Assembly: GCA_049802875.1 (NCBI GenBank)
Contig: JBARNH010000030.1
Span: 25,548 to 89,547, forward strand
Length of the DNA stretch: 64,000 nucleotides
Direction of reading: 5' to 3'
Source of the DNA: Lutacidiplasma sp049802875
GTDB lineage: Archaea; Thermoplasmatota; Thermoplasmata; Lutacidiplasmatales; UBA184
Below the pieces are notes generated by a model, which saw only the letters and a list, made by a program, of their open reading frames with translations, was not told the origin of the DNA and searched no databases. This document shows positions 40,133-51,950 of this stretch, piece after piece; position 1 is the stretch's first letter, and each line of letters opens with the position of its first letter. The translations under genes were made by a program, and so were the position numbers.

Positions 40133-40705
40133 TCAATACACCGCAGATAGGACCATGAGGAGGACCATCCCGGCGAGCGGAAACAAGGCTGCGAGGAATA
40201 GGCGGCTCCCCCAAATGGTCCACCGCAGCTTCAAAACTATCCTCTCCGCTGTCTGGCGGGTCTCGGAAGCCAGATGGTCAATCGCCGTGGCATCCAGCTT
40301 CTCGTCGGTGGCACTCGTCCAGTACTCCTTCCACGCCTCGTTCGACATCTTCGAGATCTCGATGGCAAAGAAGAAGGAGCGGCGATCGGCGGCGGTCGGG
40401 TCGGGTCTTCTCTTCGAAGCCAGGGGAATCCGGAAATCGGGGAAGATTCCCCCCGTCATGAAGAACGTTCCCCCGGCCACGAGGAGGATGAACGCGATGA
40501 AGAAGGTGTATCCCCACTTGATGAGACTCGGCCAAAATTGGAGATAGGCAGGGCCCGCCACCGCGAGAGCGAAGATCGCCGACGCGGCGACCGTAAGCAA
40601 CGCCATTCCGCCCAGCGCCCGCGCTGCCTTCAGGTCCTCGTACTTCGAGAGGGTGTTGGCTTCGTAGTACGTTCTGATCAGAAGGTCGAGCTTGGGCGAA
40701 GCCAT
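40133..40705 (-). CDS. Membrane protein resembling the DUF5706/Pycsar-TM effector family
   Basis: A 190-residue protein with an N-terminal helix (TYYEANTLSKYEDLKAAR), two membrane helices (about 32-52 and 63-87), a soluble section and a third helix at the C-terminus (about 165-188). The Asp-x-Lys-Ala just before helix 1, the IFPDF after helix 2, SFFFAIEISKMSNEAWKEYW and the Arg/Lys-rich helix before the last span match the layout of DUF5706-like proteins, some of which are the membrane effectors of Pycsar cyclic-nucleotide defence systems. It is on the same strand as the cyclase 2.6 kb away. Family match is by pattern only. Confidence 0.5.
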   Translation of the reverse strand: MASPKLDLLIRTYYEANTLSKYEDLKAARALGGMALLTVAASAIFALAVAGPAYLQFWPSLIKWGYTFFIAFILLVAGGTFFMTGGIFPDFRIPLASKRRPDPTAADRRSFFFAIEISKMSNEAWKEYWTSATDEKLDATAIDHLASETRQTAERIVLKLRWTIWGSRLFLAALFPLAGMVLLMVLSAVY

Positions 40706-41704
40706 CGACGCGCGAACGGGGCGAGAGATTAGGGCTTTGCTTACATGTCTCAGTCCGCGACCGGGTTTGCGAGCCGACGCCGGTCGGCACAGCCGACGGC
40801 TCGCAGAGTCGGGCGAAGGCTCAACGCCCCCCCGATTTCGTCGAGAATAGCCGAGTCACGCGTACATTGGCTCGTCCTTTCATGGACGCATTTCAAGCGG
40901 TAGGTCTCCCGAACTAGGGGGCGACCGGCGGATTCGAACACTGACTAGGATGGACTACAGGATCCACCACCCGTGACAGGGAGCGGCCGAGGAACGGAGT
41001 CGGGTGGCCCCGATGGGAAGTGAAGGGTGGAAAGAAATCCCCGGGGCGAATCGTCAGCACGATACCGCTGCCGGTCTCCCCCAAGGATCGGGCCACGCGC
41101 CCCCCCGTGCCCGGACGCTGGACGTTCGGGCTGATCCGGGGTCAAGGAGGAGCTCCTCGGGACCGCTTCTCGAGCCGTGGCGAAACGCCCCCGGTGGCAG
41201 ACTCGAGCACGCCACGGCCGGCGCGCCGCCCTCTTGGAATCGTCCGACTCTCGCACCCCCAAGCGGTCCTCATTCAAGCCCAGTCCCCGAATGGAGACCC
41301 TCCGAGGACATCCACAGAGTGGGGCACTTTCCCCTGGTCAATCAGTGAGGTGGTGCCCTTCGGCAGCAGAGCGCTTAAATCGTTCCGAACGGCGTCCAGG
41401 CACGCACGAACCATGAACGATTCTTGGTGCTTCGCGGAGCGGAACGCCACCATGGGTCGATCAAATTTCCTCTGGCCACCGGTCCGCTGCAGCCACCGCG
41501 CCCCTGCCCGGTTCGCGGTCACGGTCGGGCCTTCAGCCGTACGGGGGTTACCCGAACTGCGCTGGGATGGGAGAACGAACCGTCCGAACCAATCCATGCC
41601 TCGCCCCGTCAGGACCCTCGACGCTGAGTGAGGAGCCTGCCGCCCCCGCAACCCGGAACGACCCGTGGAGACGTGTGGGAGCGCCTAGGCAGGGTGATCG
41701 GGAA
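40706..41704. other. About 1 kb with no convincing gene
   Basis: Both strands hold overlapping frames of 60-200 codons that are Arg/Pro/Ser-rich and lack motifs. A tRNA-T-loop-like fragment (about 40917-40945, minus strand) is the only recognisable item. It separates the leftward effector-like gene from the rightward APS-kinase-like gene and must contain both promoters. Confidence 0.45.
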
Positions 41705-42424
41705 ATGCCCGGAAACGCTGCGGAGGACTCCCAAGGCTTCGTCCTCTGGATCGAGGGGCTTCCCGGTTCGGGAAAGTCGACGGTTTCGCTTGAAACCAAG
41801 GTCCGGTTGAAGGCTCTTGGGTGGAACACCGAGATCCTCGACGGTGCACGGATACTCCGTGCGATCCTCCGCCCGTTTCGCCCCTCCCTCCGCGCACGAG
41901 GCCGACAACGTATCCTTCTGCTCGCATGGTCGGCCTACGCTCTCGTCTGGAACGAGGTACGACACACGCTTTCACCGGAATCCGGTTTCGCCAGGGGGGA
42001 TCGGGAGTTCCAGACACGGCGCGTCAGCTACGTCGCACGGATGCTCGCCCGAGATGGAGTCGCGGTGATCGTACCGATGATCACCCCTCACGAGACGTCC
42101 CGCCGAGCCGCTCGGTCGGACGTCTCCGTACGTTTTGCCGAAGTTTGGCTCCGGTGCCCCCTCGAGGTCCGGCGACGGAGGGACCCGAAGGGGTTCTACA
42201 ACCAAACCCAAGGCCGTGGGTTGAAGACGTTGAGCGAGATCGTCGAGGCGTTCGAAGAGCCCCGCAACCCGGACCTCGTCGTGGACACTTCCGCGGCAAC
42301 TCCGGGAGACTGCGCGTGCAGGATCCTAGAGTACCTCGCGACCGAGGGATACGTCCGCCCGCTCGCCGGCGTCGTGGACAACCCGGGCGTTCCGTCGGGG
42401 GCGACCTCTTCGGGCAACGTCTAG
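41705..42424 (+). CDS. APS-kinase-like P-loop kinase
   Basis: A 239-residue P-loop protein. FVLWIEGLPGSGKSTVS is the Walker A region of adenylylsulfate kinase, WNTEILDGARILRAIL replaces the canonical LDGDNVR, GFARGDREFQTRRVSYVARM corresponds to the DR-N-RR helix, and RRRRDPKGFYNQTQGRGLKT to the RDPKGLY segment, ending with NPDLVVDTSAATP. An insertion of about 35 residues separates the second and third motifs. The altered substrate loop and the absence of sulfate adenylyltransferase suggest a different acceptor, perhaps in glycan modification. The ATG at 41705 is where homology starts. Confidence 0.72.
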   Translation: MPGNAAEDSQGFVLWIEGLPGSGKSTVSLETKVRLKALGWNTEILDGARILRAILRPFRPSLRARGRQRILLLAWSAYALVWNEVRHTLSPESGFARGDREFQTRRVSYVARMLARDGVAVIVPMITPHETSRRAARSDVSVRFAEVWLRCPLEVRRRRDPKGFYNQTQGRGLKTLSEIVEAFEEPRNPDLVVDTSAATPGDCACRILEYLATEGYVRPLAGVVDNPGVPSGATSSGNV

Positions 42425-42585
42425 ACCTCGTGGAACACGACGGCGTCGAACCCCGTCTGGTACCGGAGCGGGACCTTCAAGGACCGTGGCTCGCGGATCC
42501 TCCGGGGAAGAGGTCCGACCTCTCACCCGCGGAGACCGGCCCACCCCGTTCCCGGTTCGGACCGACGCGCGCTGGCGAGGTGCGA

Positions 42586-44241
42586 CTATCGAACCGCCGA
42601 CACGATCGGCGCGGTGGGATTCTCGTGAATGAACCGGTTGAGGAACTGGCGGAGCTGCGGCAGCGGTCGTCCGAGGATCCGCTCGACGCCCCCGAGGAGC
42701 ACGAGGTCGTCACGGGTCAGCGTACGGGTCGCGAGGATGGCCCCGACGTAGACGGCGGCACCGAAGAAAAAGAGCGGGACGACGATCCAGACGGAGTGGT
42801 CGAACGTCGTTGCCAACACGACGGTGGGCGCGCCGATGGCGAGCGCCACACCGAGAGGCGCGAGGAGCACCCGTCGGAACGAGGAGATCCGGTATGACTC
42901 CCAGAGCACGCTGAGGCCGAGCAGTGGCAGCAGCGCTCGGGCAACTCCCCAGGCGACCGCGGCGCCGATCAGCCCGAATGACGGGATCAGCAGGAAGCTG
43001 AGCGCGACGTTGGCGACCGCGGACACGAGGGAGGTCCACACCAGCACTTTCGCTTTGCCGAGACCGGCGAGGCAGGGGTTGACCGGCCCAAGGACGGAGG
43101 AGAGAAACGATGCGCCGACCAGGATCTGGAGCGCGACCGCTCCCGGGACGTACCGGTGCCCCCACACAAACTCCATCGAAGCTTGGGGAGCGAAGGCGAA
43201 GAGGAGGAAGAACGGGATGGTCACTACGAGGACCCACCGGGTGGAAGTGGCGTAGATCTTCCGGATCGCGTCGTGGTCGCCGTCGCGGATCAGTCCGGCC
43301 ATGACGGGGAGGATGATGAAGGCGAGAGCAAACGACCCGAAGAGGAGGATCCGTGCCAGGGTCATCGCGGCCGAATAGTAGCCGACTTGAGTCGAGGGCC
43401 AGAACACGCCGAGAATCAGTGTGTCCGCGTAGGCGGTAATGAACATCAGATTGTTGGCCCCCCAGAACGCGAGGGTGTACTGCCAGAGGGTGTTTTTGGG
43501 GCGCGGATGAGCCGGAACGTCCGCTTCGACATGTCGTGGGAGCCGGCGTAAGGCGTACACGATCAGGATCGCCAGCGAGATCCCTGCGGCGAGTACGTAC
43601 GCGAGGACGACCCCGGGGAGTCCGACGTGAAACTCGATCAAGAGTACGAGGAAGAGGGCGAAGAGACCGGCGTTCGCCGCATTGTTGATCAGCGCATTGG
43701 GGACGACGTCCTTGAACCCCTGAAAGATGCTCGCGACGGCGGTGGAAATGATGCCGAAGCCGACCGTGACCGACATTAGTTGGAAGACGGGAACCAACGC
43801 CGGGTTGTGGAACAAGTCGGCGAGCGGTCCCGCAGCGAAGAAGACGGTGGAGGAGAGGGCCACCGCAGCGACGGTGGAGACCCCGACCCCCCACCGGACG
43901 ATGGCCCGGCGCTCGGCGGGGTCCTTCTCGTACGCGAGCGATCGAGCCATCGCCGAGCCGAGCCCGAGGAGTCCGACCAGCGACAGAAGCGAAGTGACCG
44001 ATACCCCGAGGGAGTACGCTCCCCACTCGGTGACCGAAAGTTCGCGGACCGCGATGATATAGGCGAGGAAGGTCAGAAGAAGCTGAGCAACCGACCCGAT
44101 GAGAGAGACGGTAGAGCCCTGACTGACCACTTTCAGGTGCTCCGTATGGTTGGACTCGGACGCGGACGGCCCCGTCGGAGGAGCCGCCGTGTCGCTCGAT
44201 GTCAGCGGGATCGGTTCGTCGGGACTTTCCAAGCCTAGCAC
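42586..44241 (-). CDS. Polysaccharide flippase (Wzx/MATE-like, MOP superfamily)
   Basis: A 551-residue protein with about 14 membrane helices. The first, VSLIGSVAQLLLTFLAYIIA, is followed by VRELSVTEWGAYSLGVSVTS, the usual RxLGxxxyGxysL region of Wzx flippases. It would move lipid-linked oligosaccharides across the membrane for S-layer or surface glycosylation. The N-terminal 40 residues are Ser/Pro-rich and cytoplasmic. A strong TATA-like gttatatatc (minus strand, 44345-44354) lies about 100 nt upstream. Confidence 0.9.
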   Translation of the reverse strand: MLGLESPDEPIPLTSSDTAAPPTGPSASESNHTEHLKVVSQGSTVSLIGSVAQLLLTFLAYIIAVRELSVTEWGAYSLGVSVTSLLSLVGLLGLGSAMARSLAYEKDPAERRAIVRWGVGVSTVAAVALSSTVFFAAGPLADLFHNPALVPVFQLMSVTVGFGIISTAVASIFQGFKDVVPNALINNAANAGLFALFLVLLIEFHVGLPGVVLAYVLAAGISLAILIVYALRRLPRHVEADVPAHPRPKNTLWQYTLAFWGANNLMFITAYADTLILGVFWPSTQVGYYSAAMTLARILLFGSFALAFIILPVMAGLIRDGDHDAIRKIYATSTRWVLVVTIPFFLLFAFAPQASMEFVWGHRYVPGAVALQILVGASFLSSVLGPVNPCLAGLGKAKVLVWTSLVSAVANVALSFLLIPSFGLIGAAVAWGVARALLPLLGLSVLWESYRISSFRRVLLAPLGVALAIGAPTVVLATTFDHSVWIVVPLFFFGAAVYVGAILATRTLTRDDLVLLGGVERILGRPLPQLRQFLNRFIHENPTAPIVSAVR

Positions 44242-44650
44242 CGCCCACGCCGGGGAAACCAGAGTTCGGAACTGGTCGAATAGAAGTTGACCGCGACCAC
44301 CATTCCTCCGGTACTGCGAGCGCGGTCCGGGGGTGGTGGGTCACGATATATAACATGGTTTCCACGAGGGGGCGGCACACGGTAGCCCGTGCCGCTCGCG
44401 AGCCCCGGTTCGAAGAGCCCCGGCGGTTCGTCTCGAGCCGGCCCGCTCGAAGGGTCGCTCGGGACGCTCGCGAAACGGAACGCGATTGTCGCAGCTTCCC
44501 ACCGGATCTGAGCCCGCGCCGGCGGCCGAGCATCCGCGGAATCTCTCGTACCGCGATTCACCGTGCTCCACCGAAAGGATTTGTGCGAGTTCCGGCTCTC
44601 GAGGGGATGCGAAGCGGTTCGTACCGCGGTCGCTTAGCCTTCCCGCGGGT
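44242..44650. promoter_or_regulatory. Divergent intergenic region with strong TATA-like element
   Basis: The 409-bp spacer between the flippase and methyltransferase genes contains gatatataac at 44345-44354, usable in either direction. Leftward it would give the flippase a leader of about 80 nt. The rest of the spacer shows no gene; open frames here are Arg/Ser-rich and lack motifs. Confidence 0.45.
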
Positions 44651-45479
44651 ATGCACGGATCCACCGCGATGCCGACTCGTGAAGTGGCCGCCCAGTTCGA
44701 CCAGATCTCTCTCGTGTACGATGAGACGCGGGATCCTCTCGACCCGCCGACGGTCGATGGGCTCGTGAACGCGCTCCGCCTTCGCGGCGCGGCCTCCGTC
44801 TTGGAAGTCGGTGTGGGGACGGGACGGGTCGCGAAGCCGCTGATCGATCGCGGGATTTCCGTCGTGGGCATTGACGCCTCGCGAGGAATGCTCGCGAGGG
44901 CGCGCTCGAAGGGTCTCCCGAATCTCGTCCGGGGCAGCGGATATCACCTACCGTTCTCCGAGGGCACTTTCGACGCGACGTTGTTCGTTCACGTCCTGCA
45001 CGTGCTCGACGACCCGTCGTCCGCCGTTCGCGAGGCGACCCGGGTCAGCCGCGTCGGCGCCTTTGCCCTGGTGCATCCGCGCGGGACCGATGGGGCGGGC
45101 GGCGCTCACCGAGAGGACGAGCCGCGTCACCTCGTCCGGGAAATCCTCGCCGAACAGGGGTTCCCCGTCTCCGCGAGGTCGAGCCCGTGGACCAAAGAAC
45201 GGGATTTCCTCGCGCTCCATCCGCCCGACTCGACCGAGGTCGTCAGCGAAAAGGACGTGACCGAGACCTTGCGATCCCGCATCGACCGGCTCGCCAAGCG
45301 AGGGCAGCGGAACCTGCTCGACATTCCTCCGGAGGCGTTGTCCCGGGCGATCGAGCTCGCGCGGGAGCGTGCCGGTGACCGCACGGTGACGTTCCATCGA
45401 GTGGAGTCCTTGGTCACTTGGAGTTCGGACCGGTGGCCGCACGATGCTGCCGCCTTCCCCCCGGCAGGTTCGGCCGATC

Positions 45480-45505
<26 letters not shown>
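44651..45505 (+). CDS. Class I SAM-dependent methyltransferase
   Basis: A 284-residue methyltransferase. AASVLEVGVGTGRVAKPLID is motif I, GISVVGIDASRGMLARAR the ribose-binding strand, and PFSEGTFDATLFVHVLHVLD the motif IV/V region of the UbiE/Methyltransf_11 type. The C-terminal 110 residues are helical and charged without known motifs. The ATG at 44651 (or 44669) is taken; upstream frame is Arg-rich. The substrate is unknown. Its last 26 nt overlap the end of the convergent aconitase gene. Confidence 0.8.
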
Positions 45506-48167
<2,662 letters not shown>

Positions 48168-48250
48168 GTCGTTGGCAGGGTGAGCGAGCTTTTGGGCTCT
48201 TTGGGCCCGGGCTTCGCTCGCACCCGCACGGTGCGGCGCCGGCCGCGGAA

Positions 48251-48535
48251 CTAGGCCGCCCGGATCATTACGCTTGCGAGCACCGCGGCAAATCCCGCGG
48301 CCATCGCGCTGCACGCTCCGACATCGGCCATCACCGGTTCATCCATCGTGACGTAGATCCCGACCCACAGTGCGCCCGCCACGACGGAGATCAGCAGGAA
48401 TCCGATTCCGAGGAGTCGGAAGCTCCGCGAGCCGGACGGGCGAGCGGCTCGGAGCGCCACGACGGCGACCGCGGCCCCCAGCGCGATGATGACGCCCCAC
48501 AACGCGTACGCCGCCCAGACCGAGGAGTAGATCAT
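48251..48535 (-). CDS. Small three-helix membrane protein, partner of the winged-helix gene
   Basis: A 94-residue membrane protein (helices about 3-27, 41-61 and 70-90) with no recognised family. Its ATG overlaps the stop codon of the winged-helix gene (ATGA at 48532-48535), so the two are translationally coupled and may form a membrane-linked regulatory pair. It ends just before the aconitase upstream region. Confidence 0.6.
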   Translation of the reverse strand: MIYSSVWAAYALWGVIIALGAAVAVVALRAARPSGSRSFRLLGIGFLLISVVAGALWVGIYVTMDEPVMADVGACSAMAAGFAAVLASVMIRAA

Positions 48536-48993
48536 GGTCGGCCCGCCTCCTTCCGTACGTCCCGCCACATCTCCTTGAGACGCTCCGCCGCGAGGTCCCG
48601 GAACCGCACGTCAATGCGGAGTCGTGCCCCTCGCATCTCGACCTTGAGCTCGTCGAGGAGACTTCGGTAAAGTTCGACGCGTTTCCCGTCCGCGGAGATG
48701 ACGCTCCGCTGGATCCCCACGAGCCCGATCTCCCCGAGCTCGTGGAGCTTGCGGTAGAGCGTGCTCTGGGGGATCCGGTTGGTCGACTGGATCTCCTGGG
48801 CGGAGCGGGGGGACTCGTTGAGCATCAGGAGGATCTCCCGCGACCATCGGTCGCCCAGCGCTTCAAGGATCCGTTCCTTCCGATCGGTGGGACGCGGTCC
48901 GGCTCCGGACCCCGTGGGCTCGGACGATCCCCCGTCCCCGTTTCCGCCCGGGGAGGCGTTGACGGTCGGCGTATCTCCTCGGCCGTTTCCCAT
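48532..48993 (-). CDS. Winged-helix (ArsR-like) transcriptional regulator
   Basis: A 153-residue protein. Residues 1-35 are Gly/Ser/Pro-rich; 38-105 are a winged helix (RILEALGDRWSREILLMLNE, SAQEIQSTNRIPQSTLYRKL as the recognition helix, VELYRSLLDELKVEMRG as the wing), and the C-terminus is a charged helix (LKEMWRDVRKEAG). This is the archaeal ArsR-like HTH layout; the ligand and target genes are unknown. Coupled to the downstream small membrane protein. Confidence 0.8.
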   Translation of the reverse strand: MGNGRGDTPTVNASPGGNGDGGSSEPTGSGAGPRPTDRKERILEALGDRWSREILLMLNESPRSAQEIQSTNRIPQSTLYRKLHELGEIGLVGIQRSVISADGKRVELYRSLLDELKVEMRGARLRIDVRFRDLAAERLKEMWRDVRKEAGRP

Positions 48994-49366
48994 CGATGAG
49001 AATCACTCCTGAGAATCGGCACGCGAGGGATCGAGACGGCGAGTCATCGTTCGATCGAATAGGGGTCGGGAAATGGAGACCAGAGAGAGCCCGGAAGCGG
49101 GGGAGTGGTACTCCGCAGATTGTCGGGTTCGGTCCGTCAACGCGCCTTCCGTAGGGGAAGTAGCCTCATCGGCGCTCCAGCCACGGTTCAATCGACTGGT
49201 CCACGGGCTTTACCCTTTGCCGGACAGCGCGCTCGGGGGGCTCGGCGGACCGGTTTCCCCGTTCCGGCTCCCCCGCGAGATCGAGCTCGCTCTCTGGCGA
49301 CCGCTCCGGCTTCTGGCGGTCCTGCCGGGAACAGCAACCCATCGGACCGACCCGACGGGGTAGGAC
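48994..49366. other. Intergenic region, no gene seen
   Basis: The 373 bp between the winged-helix start and the thiQ stop hold the promoter of the former. Plus-strand frames of about 90 codons overlap each other in two phases, with no motif or coherent hydrophobic pattern, so they are not called. Confidence 0.4.
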
Positions 49367-50341
49367 CTACTCTCCCCTAGCAAGACGCACGGAATGAGCC
49401 CACCGAACCGTCACCGCGCTCCCCGGGGGCAGGTCGGCGACCGATTCGCTCACGCGAGCTTCCCAGCGGTCCCCCTCGGCGGTCCGCAGGACTACGAGTT
49501 GCTCTCCTCCGACTGTCCCGGCGGCGACGACGGTCAGCGGAAGCCCCGCCCCTCCCGCCCGTTCGATCCGGACGTCGTCCGGACGGACCGCCTCGACACC
49601 TGCGGGGCCTGAGAACACGTTGTACCCCAGGAACCGCGCGGCGCGCTCGGTCGCGGGGGCCCGGAAGAGTTCGTCGGGCCGGCCCACGCGCTCCAGCGTC
49701 CCCCCGAAAAGTAACCCGACCCGATCCCCCAAGAACAGCCCCTCTTCCCGGTCGTGGGTGACGTGGATGGCGGCGGTGCCAAGCGCCGACAACGCCCGGC
49801 GGAACTCCGAGCGAAGCTCCGCCTTCACCTCGACGTCGATCGAGGCGAACGGTTCATCCAGCAACACGAGCCGCGGACGTGCGGCGAGAGTGCGAGCGAG
49901 GGCCACCCGCTGACGCTCGCCTCCGGAGAGGCTGTCGGGAGAACGGTCCTCGAATCCCTCGAGGTGGAGCAGTTCGACCGTGCGAGCGACGACCTCCTCG
50001 ACGTTCGCCCGGGACCTCCGCTGCAGCAGCGGGGCGTAGGCGATGTTCTCGAAGACCGTACGGTGGGAGAACAGCGCCGGTTCCTGGAACATCAGCCCAA
50101 TGCCGCGGCGGTGGGGGGGACGGTCCGTGACGTCGACTCCGTCGAGGGAGATCCGGCCCTTGCGAGGCCGCTCGAGACCCGCAATGCACCGGAGCAGTGT
50201 TGTCTTGCCACTACCGTTCGGACCCAGGAGCACGAAGTACTCCCCGGGGGCCACCGAGAGCGAGACCGACTCGAGTACCGGAACGGTTCCCCACGCCGCG
50301 GAGAGTCGATCGACGCGGAGGAGCGCACTAGAGCTCGACAC
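49367..50341 (-). CDS. thiQ: Thiamine-type ABC transporter, ATP-binding protein
   Basis: A 324-residue ATPase. Walker A is LLGPNGSGKTTLLRC, the Q-loop lies in IGLMFQEPALFSHR, the signature is SLSGGERQRVALARTLA and Walker B LVLLDEPFASIDV, followed by HVTHDREEG. A C-terminal TOBE-like domain of about 90 residues is present (VEAVRPDDVRIER), as in Fe/sulfate/thiamine importers. It overlaps the permease gene by 14 nt. Assignment to thiamine comes from the TPP riboswitch at the operon head and the binding protein, not from this subunit itself. Confidence 0.85.
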   Translation of the reverse strand: MSSSSALLRVDRLSAAWGTVPVLESVSLSVAPGEYFVLLGPNGSGKTTLLRCIAGLERPRKGRISLDGVDVTDRPPHRRGIGLMFQEPALFSHRTVFENIAYAPLLQRRSRANVEEVVARTVELLHLEGFEDRSPDSLSGGERQRVALARTLAARPRLVLLDEPFASIDVEVKAELRSEFRRALSALGTAAIHVTHDREEGLFLGDRVGLLFGGTLERVGRPDELFRAPATERAARFLGYNVFSGPAGVEAVRPDDVRIERAGGAGLPLTVVAAGTVGGEQLVVLRTAEGDRWEARVSESVADLPPGSAVTVRWAHSVRLARGE

Positions 50342-51950
50342 GTCGCCCCCCGAGGACGATCGCCCCGAAGACCCCGAGGCTCAGCAGCAGCAGGAGACCC
50401 GCCGCGGCGTCCGCGACCCCCGCGAGCCGCGAGTTCGCGAGGTTGTAGAGGGCGACCGGGAGGGTCGTGAACGTCGGCGTGACGAGAAAGTACGTCGCCG
50501 TGAATTCCCCGAGGCCGAGCGCGAACGCGAATAGCCCGGCCGTCACGAGCCCATTCCGAACCCGCGGCAAGTCGGCGTCGAGGAACGCGCCCCACCCGGT
50601 CGCGCCGAGGGTTCGAGCGACCTCCCGTTGCTCGGGCGGAAGGGTCGAGAGGGGGATCTCGAGACTCTGGAGCGCGAGGGGCAACGCGAGCGCCGCCTGG
50701 CTCACGATGACGAGCGCCCACACCGTCGACTCACCGCCGAAGATCGGTCGCCAGAATTCCGCGAGGGAGAATGCCAGCACTACGGGGGAAAGGAGCAGCG
50801 GTACGAAGAGCAGGAGCCCGAGGACGCCCGCTCGCCGGGGGCGACGAGCGACCGCGTATCCGGTGACGATCCCGAGAACGACCGCGATCCCCGCCGCGAC
50901 GACGGCGAAGAAGAGGGTGTTCGCTACGGCACCGACCGCCGAGATCCCGAGTCGCTGGGTGGTGGCGGGAGAGAAGAGCGCGGTCCAGGCGGAACCGGGT
51001 CCTCCTCCGTCGACGGGCGCGAGAGTCCGGTAGAGGACGGCTCCCAACAGTCCGAAGACCCCCAACAGCACCGCCGCGGTCTCGGCGGCGAGACCAACGG
51101 CGAGCGGGGAGCCCCAGTGGACCGGGCGAAGACGACTGGCCCGACCCCCGCCGGTATGGCGGAGCCGCGCTACGAGCAACAGATAGGCGGCGGTCGGCAC
51201 CAGGAATACGCCGACCATCGCGACCGAGAGCACCCCGGCAGCCGTCGGTTGGAGTCCGAGGGTGTCGAGGAACCAGATCTGGGCTTCGACCGTGTAGCAA
51301 CTGGGACCGCACAATAGGAGCGGCGGCGCGAACGACAGCGCGGAGAACAGGAACGTGAGGAGACCCCCGGCGACCGCCCCGACCCACGTTGGCCGCGCCC
51401 AGACGTCGCGGTACGCCCGCGCCGGCGAACCCCCGAGGGTGGCGACCGTCTCTTCGAGGTCCGCGGAGCTCCCCTCGCAACCGGTCGCAGTGAACAGCAC
51501 GACGATCGGAACGTTGAACAACAGGTTCGCCACGACGATCGCCGGAAGGCCCCTCCCGAAGACCGAAAGGGCCGGGAGGGCGGACGAGAGCACTCCCGTC
51601 GGACCGAAGAGGTCGAGGACCCCAAAGACGACGACCAGGCTCGGGAGAAGGAACGGGACGAGGAGGAACGACCGAACCGCGGAGCGCCCGGGCCAGTCGT
51701 ACCGGCCGAGAAACACCCCTGCAGGATATCCCAGCGCCACGGCGAATGCCGCCGAGAGCGCTCCTTGAACGAGCGAGTTCTCCATCGCCCGCACGTTGTT
51801 CCCGCCGGTCAGCACCCCATCGATCCCGCTCGCGCCCCCCGCCGACGTGACGGCGGTGACGAAGAGCACCGTGACCGGGAGGAGGGCAAACAGCGCCACG
51901 AACGCGACGACCGGTAGCAAGAACGCGCCGTCCGAGCGCGGGCGCTTCAT
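50328..51950 (-). CDS. thiP: Thiamine-type ABC transporter, fused permease
   Basis: A 540-residue permease with two halves, each carrying a set of about six membrane helices and an EAA loop: ETVATLGGSPARAYRDVWAR in the first half and EVARTLGATGWGAFLDADLP in the second. This duplicated layout is that of ThiP and FbpB importers. The ATG at 51948-51950 overlaps the binding-protein stop (ATGA). Longer upstream frame is antisense-like and ignored. Confidence 0.87.
   Translation of the reverse strand: MKRPRSDGAFLLPVVAFVALFALLPVTVLFVTAVTSAGGASGIDGVLTGGNNVRAMENSLVQGALSAAFAVALGYPAGVFLGRYDWPGRSAVRSFLLVPFLLPSLVVVFGVLDLFGPTGVLSSALPALSVFGRGLPAIVVANLLFNVPIVVLFTATGCEGSSADLEETVATLGGSPARAYRDVWARPTWVGAVAGGLLTFLFSALSFAPPLLLCGPSCYTVEAQIWFLDTLGLQPTAAGVLSVAMVGVFLVPTAAYLLLVARLRHTGGGRASRLRPVHWGSPLAVGLAAETAAVLLGVFGLLGAVLYRTLAPVDGGGPGSAWTALFSPATTQRLGISAVGAVANTLFFAVVAAGIAVVLGIVTGYAVARRPRRAGVLGLLLFVPLLLSPVVLAFSLAEFWRPIFGGESTVWALVIVSQAALALPLALQSLEIPLSTLPPEQREVARTLGATGWGAFLDADLPRVRNGLVTAGLFAFALGLGEFTATYFLVTPTFTTLPVALYNLANSRLAGVADAAAGLLLLLSLGVFGAIVLGGRRVEL

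Noticed and set aside
35596..40705. A canonical Pycsar defence operon
   Set aside because: The cyclase has the adenine-selecting Lys/Asp pair and TPR repeats, and a glycosyltransferase and gene-poor DNA separate it from the effector-like gene, so only a looser relationship is proposed.
41004..41651. Open frames of 114-203 codons on the plus strand and 125 on the minus strand
   Set aside because: No recognisable domain, low-complexity composition and mutual overlap; treated as non-coding.
49073..49380. A 91-96 codon gene between the regulator and thiQ
   Set aside because: Two frames overlap in different phases with no hydrophobic or motif support.
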